Shown piece by piece: positions 26,061-35,802 of a stretch of DNA of 64,000 nucleotides (position 1 is its first letter; every line of letters begins with the position of its first letter). The notes beneath the pieces are model-generated. The model made no database searches. It saw only the letters and a program-made list of their open reading frames with translations, and was not told where the DNA came from. A program made the position numbers and the translations under genes. This DNA comes from Actinomyces slackii (GTDB taxonomy: Bacteria > Actinomycetota > Actinomycetes > Actinomycetales > Actinomycetaceae), in NCBI RefSeq assembly GCF_900637295.1, contig NZ_LR134363.1, forward strand, positions 2,480,001 through 2,544,000. Reading direction: 5' to 3'.

Positions 26061-28301
26061 TCACTCGGACAGGCCGAGTCTCCCGTGCAGACGCGCCAGC
26101 GGGCGGGGCGCCCACCAGTTGGCCTCGCCGGCGATTCGCATGAACACGGGCACCAGCACCGCCCGGATGAGAGTCGCATCCACGATGATCACCGCGGCCA
26201 TGCCGATCGCGAGCATCTTGAGGTACAGCACCTCGGAGACCGCGTAAACCGCGAAGGAGGCCGCCAGGATGCCCGCGGCCGCCGTCACGAGCGGGCCGCT
26301 GCGCTGGAGCCCGGCGGCAACCGCCTCCGCAGTGGCGGCGCCGCGGTCGTGCTCCTCCTTGATCCGGGACAGCAGGAACACCTCGTAGTCCATGGACAGC
26401 CCGAAGGCGATGCAGAACATGAGGATCGGGAAGGTCGCCTCCAGAGTGCCGTTCGCGGTGAAGCTCAGCGGCCCGGAGAGGTGCCCTTCCTGGAAGATCC
26501 ACACCATCACCCCGAACATGACCGCGATGCTCAGCACGTTCAGCACGATCGCCTTGAACGCGAGCAGCAGGCTTCCCGTCATCAGCAGGAGCAGCACGAA
26601 GGTGGCCACCAGGATCAGGCCGAAGACCAGCGGGACGGCTCCCAGCAGCGCGGTCCGGAAGTCGTGCAGATCCGCCGGGTAGCCGCCGACGGCCGCGGAG
26701 GCGGGGGCGGGGGTCCGTGCGATCTCGTCGAGTAGCTCTTCGGCATCCGCCAGAGCGGATGCCTCGGGCACGACGGACAGCCAGGTGGCGTTCGGGCCGG
26801 CGTAGCGCTCCGCGCCCGGCTCGGGTCCAGCCAAACGCTGCCCGTTCGCGAAACGCCCGGTCAGGGCGTCGACCTGATCCACACCCGGGATGCGGGAGAG
26901 CCGCGTCGCATACTCGGAGACCTCGGCGGCCCGGTCCGCGCCGTCGGGCAGATCGACGAGGACGAATACCGCATCCATCTGCTCCTGGTCAAAGCCCCGC
27001 TCGATCCGGTCTTGCACGTCCCGGCTGCTGGTCCCCTGCGGCAGGACCCTCGCATCGGGCAGACCGACGCTCAGAGTGAGTGCGGGAGCGGCCAGCAGCA
27101 GCACCAGCGCGAGGGCTGGCAGCCCGAAGAGCAGGGGCCGGCGCATCATGCGCAGCGCCGTCGTGCGCCACCAGCCGCTCTCGGGCTCCAGCCCGCGACG
27201 CGGCAGCACCCGACGGCCGGCCTTCGCGAGTGCGGCGGGCAGGATCACGAGAGCCGCGAAGACTGAGGTGAGGACCGCACCGATGCCCGCGTAGGCGAAG
27301 GACTGCAGGAACGGGAAGGGGAACAGCAGCAGGCACGAGAGCGAGACGGCCACGGTCAGGCCGCTGAACGCGACAGTGCGGCCCGCCCGCCGCACCGCCA
27401 CCTGCACGGCCGGGCCGGGATCGGCTCCGGAGGCCAGCTCTTCCCGGAAGCGGCTGATGATGAAAAGGCTGTAGTCCACTCCCAGTCCGACGCCCATGAC
27501 CAGGACGAGGTTGGCGGCGAAGGTCGATACATCCGTCAAATACGTGATCGCCCGCAGCAGCGCGAGCGTCGTGACCACCGAGAGCAGTCCCATGCCCAGG
27601 GTCAGGGCGGCCACCGCGAGCCTTCGGAACAGCAGCAGGAGCAGGAGGAGGATGAGAGGGAAGACGATCGCCTCGGCCAGAAGAAAGTCGGCTCTCGCCT
27701 GAGCGGCCGCCTGTCGGAAGATCTCGTCCCCGCCGCCGACCTGCACCGAGATCAACTCATCCTCGCGGCTGAAATCGGTCGAGACGTCGGCCAGCGCGGT
27801 GCGCGCCTCGGTCACCGTGCCGGCCAGCCGCGCGGTGATGATCGCCTGCGAGCCGTCCCGGGAACGCATGGTGGGCGACTCGCCTCGGCTCCAGTACGAG
27901 GCGGTCTCCAGGATCTCCGGGCGCCGGGCGAGCTCGGTCTCCAGCCGCTCCGCCGCCCAGGCCACCGCCGGGTCGTCCACATCGCCCGAGCGGGCGGTCA
28001 CCAGCAGCAGGAAGTGGTGCTTGCCGGTCCCGAACTCCTCCCCCAGGCGCTGCTCGACCGTCGCCGACTCGGTGCCGGGGCTCTCGAAACGGCTCAGCAG
28101 CAGCCGGTCCATCGTGCCCGTGGCGGCCACCGCCCCGAGGATCAGGAGAAGCAGGCCCAAGAGGATGCCGTGCCATGGCCGCCGCGCGGCGTGCTCCGCG
28201 AGCCCGGCGAGCGGTCCCGCCTGCCGGCGTCGCGTTCCTGATTCGGGGGCAGACCGCACCGGAACCAATGCTTCGTTCCTCTCGCCGCTTAGTTGCTTCA
28301 C
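26061..28301 (-). CDS. MMPL/RND family exporter
   Basis: A 746-residue transporter of the MMPL class: two repeats, each with one helix, a large outside domain and a five- to six-helix bundle. Conserved proton-relay motifs GVDYSLFIISRF (first half) and GLSMDYEVFLLSRIKEE (second half) are intact. MMPL proteins export lipids, siderophores or drugs. It starts at GTG. Codon choice is a little less extreme than in neighbouring core genes, and it stands alone between tRNA genes and decayed sequence, so it was probably acquired. Substrate unknown. Confidence 0.9.
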   Translation of the reverse strand: MKQLSGERNEALVPVRSAPESGTRRRQAGPLAGLAEHAARRPWHGILLGLLLLILGAVAATGTMDRLLLSRFESPGTESATVEQRLGEEFGTGKHHFLLLVTARSGDVDDPAVAWAAERLETELARRPEILETASYWSRGESPTMRSRDGSQAIITARLAGTVTEARTALADVSTDFSREDELISVQVGGGDEIFRQAAAQARADFLLAEAIVFPLILLLLLLLFRRLAVAALTLGMGLLSVVTTLALLRAITYLTDVSTFAANLVLVMGVGLGVDYSLFIISRFREELASGADPGPAVQVAVRRAGRTVAFSGLTVAVSLSCLLLFPFPFLQSFAYAGIGAVLTSVFAALVILPAALAKAGRRVLPRRGLEPESGWWRTTALRMMRRPLLFGLPALALVLLLAAPALTLSVGLPDARVLPQGTSSRDVQDRIERGFDQEQMDAVFVLVDLPDGADRAAEVSEYATRLSRIPGVDQVDALTGRFANGQRLAGPEPGAERYAGPNATWLSVVPEASALADAEELLDEIARTPAPASAAVGGYPADLHDFRTALLGAVPLVFGLILVATFVLLLLMTGSLLLAFKAIVLNVLSIAVMFGVMVWIFQEGHLSGPLSFTANGTLEATFPILMFCIAFGLSMDYEVFLLSRIKEEHDRGAATAEAVAAGLQRSGPLVTAAAGILAASFAVYAVSEVLYLKMLAIGMAAVIIVDATLIRAVLVPVFMRIAGEANWWAPRPLARLHGRLGLSE

Positions 28302-28634
28302 TCAGGCCGGATTCCAGCCGAGATCGGCCTCATCCACTCAAAGTCACGCGCCGGACCCTGACCCCCGCTAACGCATGAGATGGAGGCATCCACGGGGATG
28401 CCGCGCAGGTCGACGCCGTGGTGGGCCAGGAGTGCGTCACGGGTGCAGCATCCCAGTGCAGTGAAACGAAGTCAAGCAGTTTCGTAATATGAGGATCGGG
28501 TGTCGTACCCCTCATGACCTGCCAATCAGAGCCGCCGTCATCGAGGAAACGAGGAGAACAGCGCGGATCATCGCGAGATGAGACCCGCTTCCACGCCTTA
28601 AGCCCTACGAAGCGCAGCACCCCACAGTTGTCGC
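28302..28634. other. Non-coding stretch, possibly decayed sequence
   Basis: No gene with a credible start and ribosome-binding site is seen on either strand. The GC content is lower than average and short coding-like fragments appear on the minus strand, as expected for gene remnants in an island, but none can be identified. Confidence 0.4.
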
Positions 28635-29022
28635 ATGAGCACCACACTGGAGGTTCTTCACACCGGCACGGTCATTCCCGGGGCTGTGCGCAACGATCGT
28701 GCGCGGGCACCAGGCGCCCGACGGCGCCGGCACAGCCTGCGCCGGCTGGGTCAAGGGCGTGGACACCCCAGGTTCCGAGGACCCGCGCAGCTTCTACCTG
28801 CTGACCTCCGACGCGGGCTACGGCCGCCCGTCCTTCGACGAGGGCCTTCGCCCCGGCGTGGTCGTCAACGCCTCGCAGGCGGAGACCTCCTTGGCGTGGG
28901 TGCGCGCCGTCGAGCATGATCCGCGATGCCTGGGTCTCATCGCCAATCATGACCCCGAGATCGCCCCCGGCGCGCTCAGCCTTCCACCCTCATCCTCCTC
29001 ACCCGCCGCTCCGGTGGATTAA
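28635..29022 (+). pseudogene. Decayed metallo-beta-lactamase-fold (N-acyl homoserine lactonase-like) gene
   Basis: The 5' end reads MSTTLEVLHTGTVIPG, like the first strand of AHL-lactonase-type proteins. About 60 bases later the matching frame changes, and the other frame reads FYLLTSDAGYGRPSFDEG, ETSLAWVRAVEHDPRCLG and LIANHDPEIAPG, like their C-terminal end. The central part with the HxHxDH zinc motif is missing, so there has been both a frameshift and a large internal deletion. No function can remain. Relationship judged by eye. Confidence 0.55.
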
Positions 29023-29245
29023 GCCGATTGAGCGCGCTGCCTCGCTGCCGGCGAGCGGATGCCACACGCCTCACAGCGAAGACAGACGCATCAGGACTGG
29101 AACGATAGGAGGTCCCAGGAGCTGGCCCACACCCGTGCGCGAGACGCGCCTCTCCCTATCCTCCCAGCGATCATCCAGGTCAAGCTCCGATCCAGGCGAG
29201 ACAACCTCGATGCCACGGACCTGAGAGTCGAGGTGGGCAAAGAAC

Positions 29246-29701
29246 TCAGATCGCTATGAACAGGCGGTGCGTCGTATTATAGTTCTTGAGCTCATCATCG
29301 AAATCATCCGATGAATAGGGAGCAAAATCGAAGGACATCCACGTGAACTCACCAACAGGACCAGAGGTGTGAACCGACACATCGAATTTGCTGTTATTCA
29401 CAATGGACTCAGCATTGTTCTTGATGCACTCCCCCCGCCCTGCGCCCGGGCTGATGAACTTGTAGCAGTCGTCCCGGGAATCGCCATAGTCATCAACAAA
29501 GGTATTCACAGAGAAATCAGATAATGATCCGCGATTACCACTGCCGTAGTAGAGGCAGATCTCATTCTTCTCGCAGATGCCATTCTGCTCCGTGGATTGC
29601 GGTGGCGCGGCAGCAGCCGGAGCGGTCAGGGCGCCGGCCGCCAGCACTGCGGCGGAGGCCAGGCCGATGAGGCGCGGGCGGATGTTGACACGGATGGACA
29701 T
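29246..29701 (-). CDS. Secreted peptidase-inhibitor I36-like protein
   Basis: A 151-residue protein with a clear signal peptide (RPRLIGLASAAVLAAGALT followed by AAAAPP, cleavage near residue 33). The mature part has GICEKNEICLYYGSGNRG, DDCYKFISPGAGRGECI and NNAESIVNNS, the pattern of inhibitor family I36 from streptomycetes: four cysteines, a crystallin-like beta fold and an NxxxSxxN turn. Such proteins inhibit metalloproteases or act as small secreted structural proteins. A GAGGAG ribosome-binding site precedes ATG 29701. It is isolated in the island and of lower GC than core genes. Confidence 0.7.
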   Translation of the reverse strand: MSIRVNIRPRLIGLASAAVLAAGALTAPAAAAPPQSTEQNGICEKNEICLYYGSGNRGSLSDFSVNTFVDDYGDSRDDCYKFISPGAGRGECIKNNAESIVNNSKFDVSVHTSGPVGEFTWMSFDFAPYSSDDFDDELKNYNTTHRLFIAI

Positions 29702-30163
29702 GAGCGGGACTCCTCTCAGAGAGTGAGCACCTCAACGGAAGTGCTCGCGGGGTTTGGGAACGTACTGGGGGCCTGTCCATGCGCCCCCGTCATGCCGAGA
29801 TTACTCACGGATGCTCGACCACTCGACCGTATGACTGCACCAGACAGCGAGCCCATGGGGAGTACTCCCCACGTCATCCACCAGGATCTGCCGGAGAACC
29901 CGAGTCCCACCATAGAGCAGTGGCCAGTAGAGAGGCGCATCCGCCGGCGCCCGGATCTCCGGGGCACGGACGGGCTCACCACTGGGGTGGCCTCAGCGCA
30001 GGCCCTGACATGCCCTAGGACATACCCTGGCCCCACCAAATGATCCTCTGCCGGCCCTGGAGCCCGGCCAGGCCGCGCCACTCCTCGGCCCACTGACCCA
30101 CTCTTCGGCTCTGCAAGCCGCAATACGCCTGGGTTCAAACAACATCTCAAGTCTGCTCTTGCT
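29702..30163. other. 462-bp gap upstream of the I36-like and orphan membrane genes
   Basis: No convincing gene. A hairpin GAGCAC/GTGCTC lies at about 29724-29745 in the leader of the I36-like gene. The rest should hold the divergent promoters of the two flanking genes, but no clear boxes are visible. Confidence 0.4.
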
Positions 30164-30748
30164 ATGATGACCATTATGAGGCCGATCAGCAGAATGCTTG
30201 GTTTGAGGTTGAAAATCACTGGATTCCACGTATTGATCCTTGGATTGATTTTCGTCGTCTCCATGTTGATTGTGCGCCATGCCGCCGGGCAAGTTGCGGA
30301 GACTACTGGCGGAGTCTCCATTCTGGACTTGAATATCGGCAACTCACCAGGCTTCATTCGCGAAACCATTGTAGCGCTTGGCGAGAATGGCAGAGTCGCC
30401 TATTTGAGATTCTATCTGGTCGACACGTTTTACCCACTGACGTATGCGATATTCTACTCGAGCTGGATGGTCATACTGCTTCGGCACTGTCGCACCGGCC
30501 ACAATTTTCGCCACCTCAAAGCGTTGCCGGCCTTGCCATGGATTGCCGCAGTGTTTGACTGGCTAGAAAATATCACGATCAGCAGTTTGCTGCTTCTGTT
30601 CCCGAGAGATTGGCAGCCGCTTTATGTCGCGGCCAGTTTTGCGACTATCGCTAAATTTAGTGCGATCGCACTGGCAGTTGGAGGTATCGTTATCCTGCTT
30701 GGCAACTATCTTGTTCAAAAAATTATGCATCACAGGGCGCCGCGATAG
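30164..30748 (+). CDS. Orphan integral membrane protein, lower GC
   Basis: A 194-residue protein not recognised by family. Four hydrophobic segments are visible: about 17-38, 85-105 (YLVDTFYPLTYAIFYSSWMV), 124-148 and 160-186. The motif FYLVDTFYPLTYAIFY and WIAAVFDWLEN place acidic residues at membrane borders. Codon use (many A/T third positions such as ATT, TTT and AAA) and GC near 50% are very different from the 70% GC surroundings, a strong sign of horizontal transfer. Start ATG 30164 is not certain; ATG 30176 is an in-frame alternative. Confidence 0.65.
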   Translation: MMTIMRPISRMLGLRLKITGFHVLILGLIFVVSMLIVRHAAGQVAETTGGVSILDLNIGNSPGFIRETIVALGENGRVAYLRFYLVDTFYPLTYAIFYSSWMVILLRHCRTGHNFRHLKALPALPWIAAVFDWLENITISSLLLLFPRDWQPLYVAASFATIAKFSAIALAVGGIVILLGNYLVQKIMHHRAPR

Positions 30749-31290
30749 CCCGGCAGGCCTGATTGCCGCCCATCCGCGCCGAAGCGCCCACCACCACTCC
30801 CCCGAGCGACCCGGTCGCTGCGCAGGCGAGCGCCGCGAAGAAGGGCGTAACTGACCGGCGAAGGAAGACAGTCTTGAGACACCGCATGTGATTGTGGTCG
30901 CAGGCGACCGGCGGCGTCATACTCAGCTCGGCGTCCCTCGCTTCGCGGATGAGACAGGTCACGCAATCGATTCGCCCGCGACGCCGTCGTCGGCCCTCCG
31001 GCCGCACCGGGACCCGCCACTCCTGACACCCAAGGATTGCGTGAGCCACAGGAGGGCACCTGGCCCAGCCCCACGCGCTTCGCTCATAGCGGTGCATACT
31101 CACGGCGACGCTGCCCCACGGCGGGTCGCTCAGCGCGCTGCCCGGCGATCCCGCCACCCATAACATCCTGGTAACGACGCCTTTGAAGCCCTCTGCCATC
31201 TCCCGACACCTGGGAGTCTTATCTCCCATCTGGCCTGCTGTGACGCGGATCGCTGGGCATGGACTCCCCGACGACACTGGTAACGTGCCC
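30749..31290. other. 542-bp gap before the methyltransferase gene
   Basis: No supported gene. Open frames exist on the minus strand, but lack ribosome-binding sites and recognisable motifs. The right end carries the methyltransferase promoter. Confidence 0.4.
31281..31286 (+). promoter_or_regulatory. -10 box of the methyltransferase gene, leaderless layout
   Basis: TAACGT ends 7 bases before ATG 31294, which supports that start over the in-frame GTG at 31291. Confidence 0.45.
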
Positions 31291-31293
31291 GTG

Positions 31294-31917
31294 ATGAACC
31301 ACGTCCCCGGCGCCCACCCCCCGCGCGCCTACTGGAACCACAACACGGCTTACCACCCGTGGATCCTGGGCGTGGCACGTGAGCGCCGGCGCCGCGTGGT
31401 CCTGGACGTCGGCTGCGGCGAGGGACTGCTTCTGGAGCGCCTCGCCCCTTACGCGGACAGCCTGTCAGGCATCGACCCGGACGACTTCGCCCTGGCACGG
31501 GCCCGTGCGCGCCTCGAGGGAGTCCCCGAGGCCCGGCTCTACAAGCTCCCCTTCGACGAGTTCAACTCCGGCGGCGTGCGCTTCGACCTCATCACCTTCG
31601 TCGCCACGATCCACCACATGCGCCTGGAGAGGGCACTGCTGCGCGCCCGCAATCTATTGGCGCCGGGCGGCGATCTGCTCATCGTGGGCATCCCCGCCAA
31701 CCGGGGCCCAGTGGAGTCCCTCGTCGCCGGGATGCAGAAGCCATGGGCGCGACTCGGCTCAGCATTCCACGGCGAGCAGGCCGACATCGGCGTCGTCGAG
31801 GCAGAGCCCGTGCACACCTTGGCCCAGGTCCGCCGCGCGGCGCGCACCATCCTGCCCGATGCCCAGATCCGCCGCGGCCTGTACTACCGCTATCTGCTGC
31901 GCTGGACGGCGGACTGA
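31294..31917 (+). CDS. Class I SAM-dependent methyltransferase
   Basis: A 207-residue protein with the SAM-binding glycine motif VLDVGCGEGLLLERL (residues about 32-46), the acidic end of strand 2 at SGIDPDD, and post-motif strands FDLITFVATIHHM and LLAPGGDLLIVGIP. This is the Methyltransf_11/25 type of small-molecule methyltransferase. Substrate unknown. The frame is open upstream for 37 codons, but the leaderless promoter and normal family length favour ATG 31294. It closes the accessory zone before tRNA-Val. Confidence 0.85.
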   Translation: MNHVPGAHPPRAYWNHNTAYHPWILGVARERRRRVVLDVGCGEGLLLERLAPYADSLSGIDPDDFALARARARLEGVPEARLYKLPFDEFNSGGVRFDLITFVATIHHMRLERALLRARNLLAPGGDLLIVGIPANRGPVESLVAGMQKPWARLGSAFHGEQADIGVVEAEPVHTLAQVRRAARTILPDAQIRRGLYYRYLLRWTAD

Positions 31918-32047
31918 CGCTCCACGGCGGTCGGCCATCGCGTAGGCCGCTCCACCTCCCCCAGCTTCCCCAACACCCACAGCCATGCGCGCGAGCTGAT
32001 CGCGCTCCTCCCTACTCCCGTCGGACTCCCGTCGGATAAGGACATCG

Positions 32048-32123
32048 TGGTGGACCCGGCCGGACTCGAACCGACGACCGACGCGGTGTAAACGCGTTGC
32101 TCTACCAGCTGAGCTACAGGTCC
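32048..32123 (-). tRNA. tRNA-Val (TAC)
   Basis: Minus strand: acceptor GGACCTG/CGGGTCC, D-arm GCTC/GAGC, anticodon arm ACGCG-TTTACAC-CGCGT with anticodon TAC, T-loop TTCGAGT, discriminator A and an encoded CCA (32048-32050). Of the four tRNA genes in the window it is the only one with CCA in the DNA. Confidence 0.95.
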
Positions 32124-32182
32124 ATGCTGGGCGACGCCCCGGCTGCCGACGGGCCCTCGCGCCCCGGCGCGGTCAGGGCCGC

Positions 32183-32587
32183 TCAACGCCCCCGGGAGGA
32201 CACGCGGATCCCGCTCCAGCGCGACCCCATCGACGCCGCCGAGGTGGCATGCATGCCCGCGGTGGCCGCCGCCTCCTCAATCTCGGAGGTGGGAACCGAG
32301 CCGGTGGTGCGGGCCTTGGGAGTCAGAACCCAGATGACGCCGGCACCATCGAGATTCGCCTGAGCATCCACAAGAAGATCGGTCAGATCGTCGACATCGC
32401 CGTCGTCGTCGCGCCACCACACGATGGCCGAGTCGGCCACATCCTCGTAGTCCTCGTCGACCAGCGCCGTGCCGGTCTCAGTCTCAGCGGCCTCGCGCAG
32501 AGCCTGGTCGGCATCCTCGTCATACCCGAACTCCTGAATGATCAGGCCCGAGGCGAAGCCGAAGGCCCCGCCTGGTGTGCTCGCCAC
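32183..32587 (-). CDS. DUF3052 family protein
   Basis: A 134-residue protein with the family's IIQEFGYDEDADQALREA, IVWWRDDDGDVDDLTDLL and GVIWVLTPKA blocks. DUF3052 proteins are found throughout actinobacteria and are very often encoded next to aceE, as here, in divergent orientation. Function is not established. It starts at GTG with a GGAGG ribosome-binding site 7 bases upstream. The C-terminal WSGIRVSSRGR is the usual basic end. Confidence 0.88.
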   Translation of the reverse strand: MASTPGGAFGFASGLIIQEFGYDEDADQALREAAETETGTALVDEDYEDVADSAIVWWRDDDGDVDDLTDLLVDAQANLDGAGVIWVLTPKARTTGSVPTSEIEEAAATAGMHATSAASMGSRWSGIRVSSRGR

Positions 32588-32930
32588 GTCTGTCCTCCAT
32601 TCCTGCGGGCCGCGGCCCGTGCTCGCAGCGCCCGGGGTTGGGCGCTTGGCCTAGCCCATCGCACCAGGCGCCCCCGGCGCAAGTGAACACGCTCCCATCT
32701 GCCCGGCCAGCTCCGACAGCCCCATCGCCTCACCAGTCACAGTGCCCCACCTCACACGTGACATGGGACCTTCCTCCCGTCGCAGCACACTGCTGGAGCG
32801 CAGAAGGCCGTATGTTAGGGCTGTCAATCATCGCGGCCTGACTCACCGGGCGCACCGCCGATCCCGAGTCGGCTCCGCGGCCCTGTGCCGGCCGGTCCCC
32901 AACCGCTTCGATGCCAGGAAGAAGGATTCC
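32588..32930. other. 343-bp divergent promoter region of DUF3052 and aceE
   Basis: No gene is seen. A -10-like TATGTT at 32811-32816 would give aceE a leader of about 110 bases. The -35 region is not clear. Confidence 0.45.
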
Positions 32931-35690
32931 GTGAGCCCTACAAGCGACTCCACGCCTCTCATCGACGGCCTCCTGACCAAGGTCGCCGACAATGACCCCG
33001 ATGAGACCAGCGAGTGGCGCGAATCCCTCGACGCCCTCATCGAGGAGAAGGGCGGTCCCCGGGCGCGCTTCATCCTCTTGTCGATGCTCGCCCAGGCCCG
33101 CAAGAAGAATGTCACCGTCCCCGGGCAGACCACCACCGCCTACGTCAACACGATCCCGGTGGAGGACGAGCCCTACTTCCCCGGTGATGAGGCCCTGGAG
33201 CGCACCTACCGCCGCTGGCTGCGCTGGAACGCCGCGGTCATGGTCACACGCGCCCAGCGCCCGGGGATCGGGGTGGGCGGCCACATCTCCTCCTACGCCT
33301 CCACCGCCACGCTCTACGAGGTGGGCTTCAACCACTTCTTCCGCGGCAAGGACCATCCCGGCGGCGGGGACCACCTCTTCTTCCAGGGCCACGCCTCCCC
33401 CGGCAACTACGCGCGAGCCTTCATCGAGGGGCGCCTGAGCGAGGCCGATCTCGACGGCTTCCGCCAGGAGGTCTCCCACCCCGCGCGCGGCGAGGGCCGC
33501 GGCATCCCCTCCTACCCGCACCCGCGCCGCATGGAGGACTTCTGGGAGTACCCCACCGTGTCCATGGGCCTGGGCCCGGCAGAGGCCATCTACCAGGCCT
33601 GGTTCGACAAGTACCTCACCGGTGCCGGCATCAAGGACACCAGCCAGCAGCACACATGGGCCTTCCTGGGCGACGGCGAGATGGACGAGCCCGAGTCCCG
33701 CGGCATGCTGCAGCTCGCCGCCCACCAGCAGCTGGACAACCTGACCTTCGTCGTCAACTGCAACCTCCAGCGGCTCGACGGCCCGGTGCGCGGCAACGGC
33801 AAGATCGTCCAGGAGCTCGAGGCCTTCTTCAAGGGCGCGGGCTGGAACGTCATCAAGGTCCTGTGGGGCCGCGGCTGGGATCAGCTGCTGGCCGCGGACA
33901 AGGACCACGCCCTGGAGCACCTCATGATGGAGACGCTCGACGGCGACTACCAGACCTTCAAGGCCAATAACGGCGCCTACGTGCGCGAGCACTTCTTCAA
34001 CCGCGATCCGCGCACCGCCGAGCTCGTCAAGGACTGGACCGATGACGAGATCTGGGCCCTGCAGCGCGGGGGCAACGACTACCGCAAGATGTACGCCGCC
34101 TACAAGGCCGCCACCGAGCACAAGGGCCAGCCCACCGTCATCCTGGCCCACACCGTCAAGGGCTACCTGCTGGGCGAGCACTTCGCCGGGCGCAACGCCA
34201 CCCACCAGATGAAGAAGCTCACCCTCGACGACCTCAAGGCGCTGCGCGACCGCCTCCACATCCCGATCACGGATGAGCAGCTCGAGGCCAACCCGAAGAT
34301 GCCGCCGTACTACCGGCCCAACCAGGACGACCCGGCCCTGCTCTACATGCTCGATCGCCGTCGCCAGCTCGGCGGGTTCCTGCCCGAGCGCCGCGACTCC
34401 GGCAAGCAGCTCGAGCTCCCCGGGGACAAGACCTATGAGGTGCTCAAGGCCGGATCGGGCAAGCGCGAGATCGCCTCGACCATGGCCTTCGTCCAGCTGC
34501 TCAAGGAGCTCATCAAGGACAAGGGCATCGGGCGCCGCATCGTGCCGATCGTTCCCGACGAGTCGCGCACCTTCGGCCTGGAGTCCCTCTTCCCCACCAA
34601 GAAGATCTTCAACACCCAGGGCCAGAACTACACGCCCGTGGATGCCGACATGATGCTGTCCTACCGGGAGTCCACCTCCGGCCAGCTCATGCACACCGGC
34701 ATCAACGAGGCCGGCTCAGCCGCCCTGTTCCAGGTGGTGGGCACCAGCTACTCCACCCATGACGAGCCGATGATCCCGGTCTACATCTTCTACTCGATGT
34801 TCGGCTTCCAGCGCACGGCCGACCAGTTCTGGGCGGCCGGGGATCAGCTGGCGCGAGGCTTCATCATCGGGGCCACCGCCGGGCGCACCACCCTGACCGG
34901 TGAGGGCACCCAGCACATGGATGGCCACTCCCCCATCATCGCGGCCACCAACGACGCCGTGATCACCTACGACCCCGGCTACGCCTACGAGATGCGGCAC
35001 ATCGTGCGCGACGCCCTGGAGCGCTGGTACGGGCCGGACTCGGGCCGCAACCGGGATGTCATGTACTACCTGACGGTCTACAACGAGCCCATCCACCAGC
35101 CCGCTGAGCCGGAGGATGTCGACGTCGAGGGCATCATCCGCGGCCTGCACCGCCTTCAGGCGGCCCCTGAGGGCGAGGGACCGGTGGTCCAGCTCCTCGC
35201 CTCCGGCGTGGGGCTGCCCTGGATCGAGGAGGCGCGCCGCCTCCTGGCCGAGGACTGGGGCGTGCGCGCAGGGACCTGGTCGGTCACCAGCTGGAACGAG
35301 CTGCGCCGCGAGGCCCTGGAAGTGGAGAGGGCCAACTTCCTGGCTCCCGACGCCGAGCAGCGCGTCCCCTATGTGACCTCCCGGCTCTCCGAGGCCCAGG
35401 GCCCCTTCATCGCCACCAGCGACTACGACCACCTCATCGCCGACCAGATCCGCCCCTGGGTCCCGGGCGACTACCGCACCCTGGGCGCCGACGGCTACGG
35501 CTTCTCCGACACCCGCGCCGCGGCGCGCCGCCACTACCTCATCGACGCCCAGTCCGTCGTGGTCAAGGCGCTCCAGGCGCTGGTCGATCAGGGATCCCTG
35601 GGCCGCCACGTGCTGTCCGAGGCCATCGGCCGCTACGACCTCCACAATGTCAACGCCGGAACCTCCGGCGGTCAGGGCGGGGAGGCCTGA
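32931..35690 (+). CDS. aceE: Pyruvate dehydrogenase E1 component, homodimeric type
   Basis: Decarboxylates pyruvate on thiamine diphosphate and passes the acetyl group to the E2 lipoyl domain. The 919-residue length is normal for the single-chain AceE class. The thiamine-diphosphate motif GDGEMDEPE...N is present, together with [36 protein letters not shown], and the transketolase-like [22 protein letters not shown] 32931 is chosen because an AGGAAGAAGG site precedes it and the text upstream is not protein-like. E2 and E3 genes are not in the window. Confidence 0.97.
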   Translation: MSPTSDSTPLIDGLLTKVADNDPDETSEWRESLDALIEEKGGPRARFILLSMLAQARKKNVTVPGQTTTAYVNTIPVEDEPYFPGDEALERTYRRWLRWNAAVMVTRAQRPGIGVGGHISSYASTATLYEVGFNHFFRGKDHPGGGDHLFFQGHASPGNYARAFIEGRLSEADLDGFRQEVSHPARGEGRGIPSYPHPRRMEDFWEYPTVSMGLGPAEAIYQAWFDKYLTGAGIKDTSQQHTWAFLGDGEMDEPESRGMLQLAAHQQLDNLTFVVNCNLQRLDGPVRGNGKIVQELEAFFKGAGWNVIKVLWGRGWDQLLAADKDHALEHLMMETLDGDYQTFKANNGAYVREHFFNRDPRTAELVKDWTDDEIWALQRGGNDYRKMYAAYKAATEHKGQPTVILAHTVKGYLLGEHFAGRNATHQMKKLTLDDLKALRDRLHIPITDEQLEANPKMPPYYRPNQDDPALLYMLDRRRQLGGFLPERRDSGKQLELPGDKTYEVLKAGSGKREIASTMAFVQLLKELIKDKGIGRRIVPIVPDESRTFGLESLFPTKKIFNTQGQNYTPVDADMMLSYRESTSGQLMHTGINEAGSAALFQVVGTSYSTHDEPMIPVYIFYSMFGFQRTADQFWAAGDQLARGFIIGATAGRTTLTGEGTQHMDGHSPIIAATNDAVITYDPGYAYEMRHIVRDALERWYGPDSGRNRDVMYYLTVYNEPIHQPAEPEDVDVEGIIRGLHRLQAAPEGEGPVVQLLASGVGLPWIEEARRLLAEDWGVRAGTWSVTSWNELRREALEVERANFLAPDAEQRVPYVTSRLSEAQGPFIATSDYDHLIADQIRPWVPGDYRTLGADGYGFSDTRAAARRHYLIDAQSVVVKALQALVDQGSLGRHVLSEAIGRYDLHNVNAGTSGGQGGEA

Positions 35691-35708
35691 GCAGGACTCA
35701 TCGCAGCG

Positions 35709-35750
35709 CTGACGGCGTCATCCGGGATTGGCCTAGGATGGCGCCGTCAG
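35709..35750 (+). terminator. Hairpin terminator after aceE
   Basis: A 15-bp stem (35709-35723 with 35736-35750, one G-U pair) and 12-base loop, 18 bases after the aceE stop. A TAGGAT at 35734-35739 inside it could be the -10 box of the lipoprotein gene that follows. Confidence 0.65.
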
Positions 35751-35802
35751 TCAGTTGTGGCGCGACCCTCCCCAGCGCCAGCACTTGAGAGACGAGGTCT
35801 CC

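Noticed and set aside
28330-28647. 105-codon minus-strand open frame in the island
   Set aside because: No motif and no ribosome-binding site; it runs into the start of the lactonase-like relic.
30730-31277. Minus-strand open frames with a hydrophobic segment FFAALACAATGSLGGVVVG
   Set aside because: No ribosome-binding site, no recognised domain, and composition fits decayed intergenic DNA.
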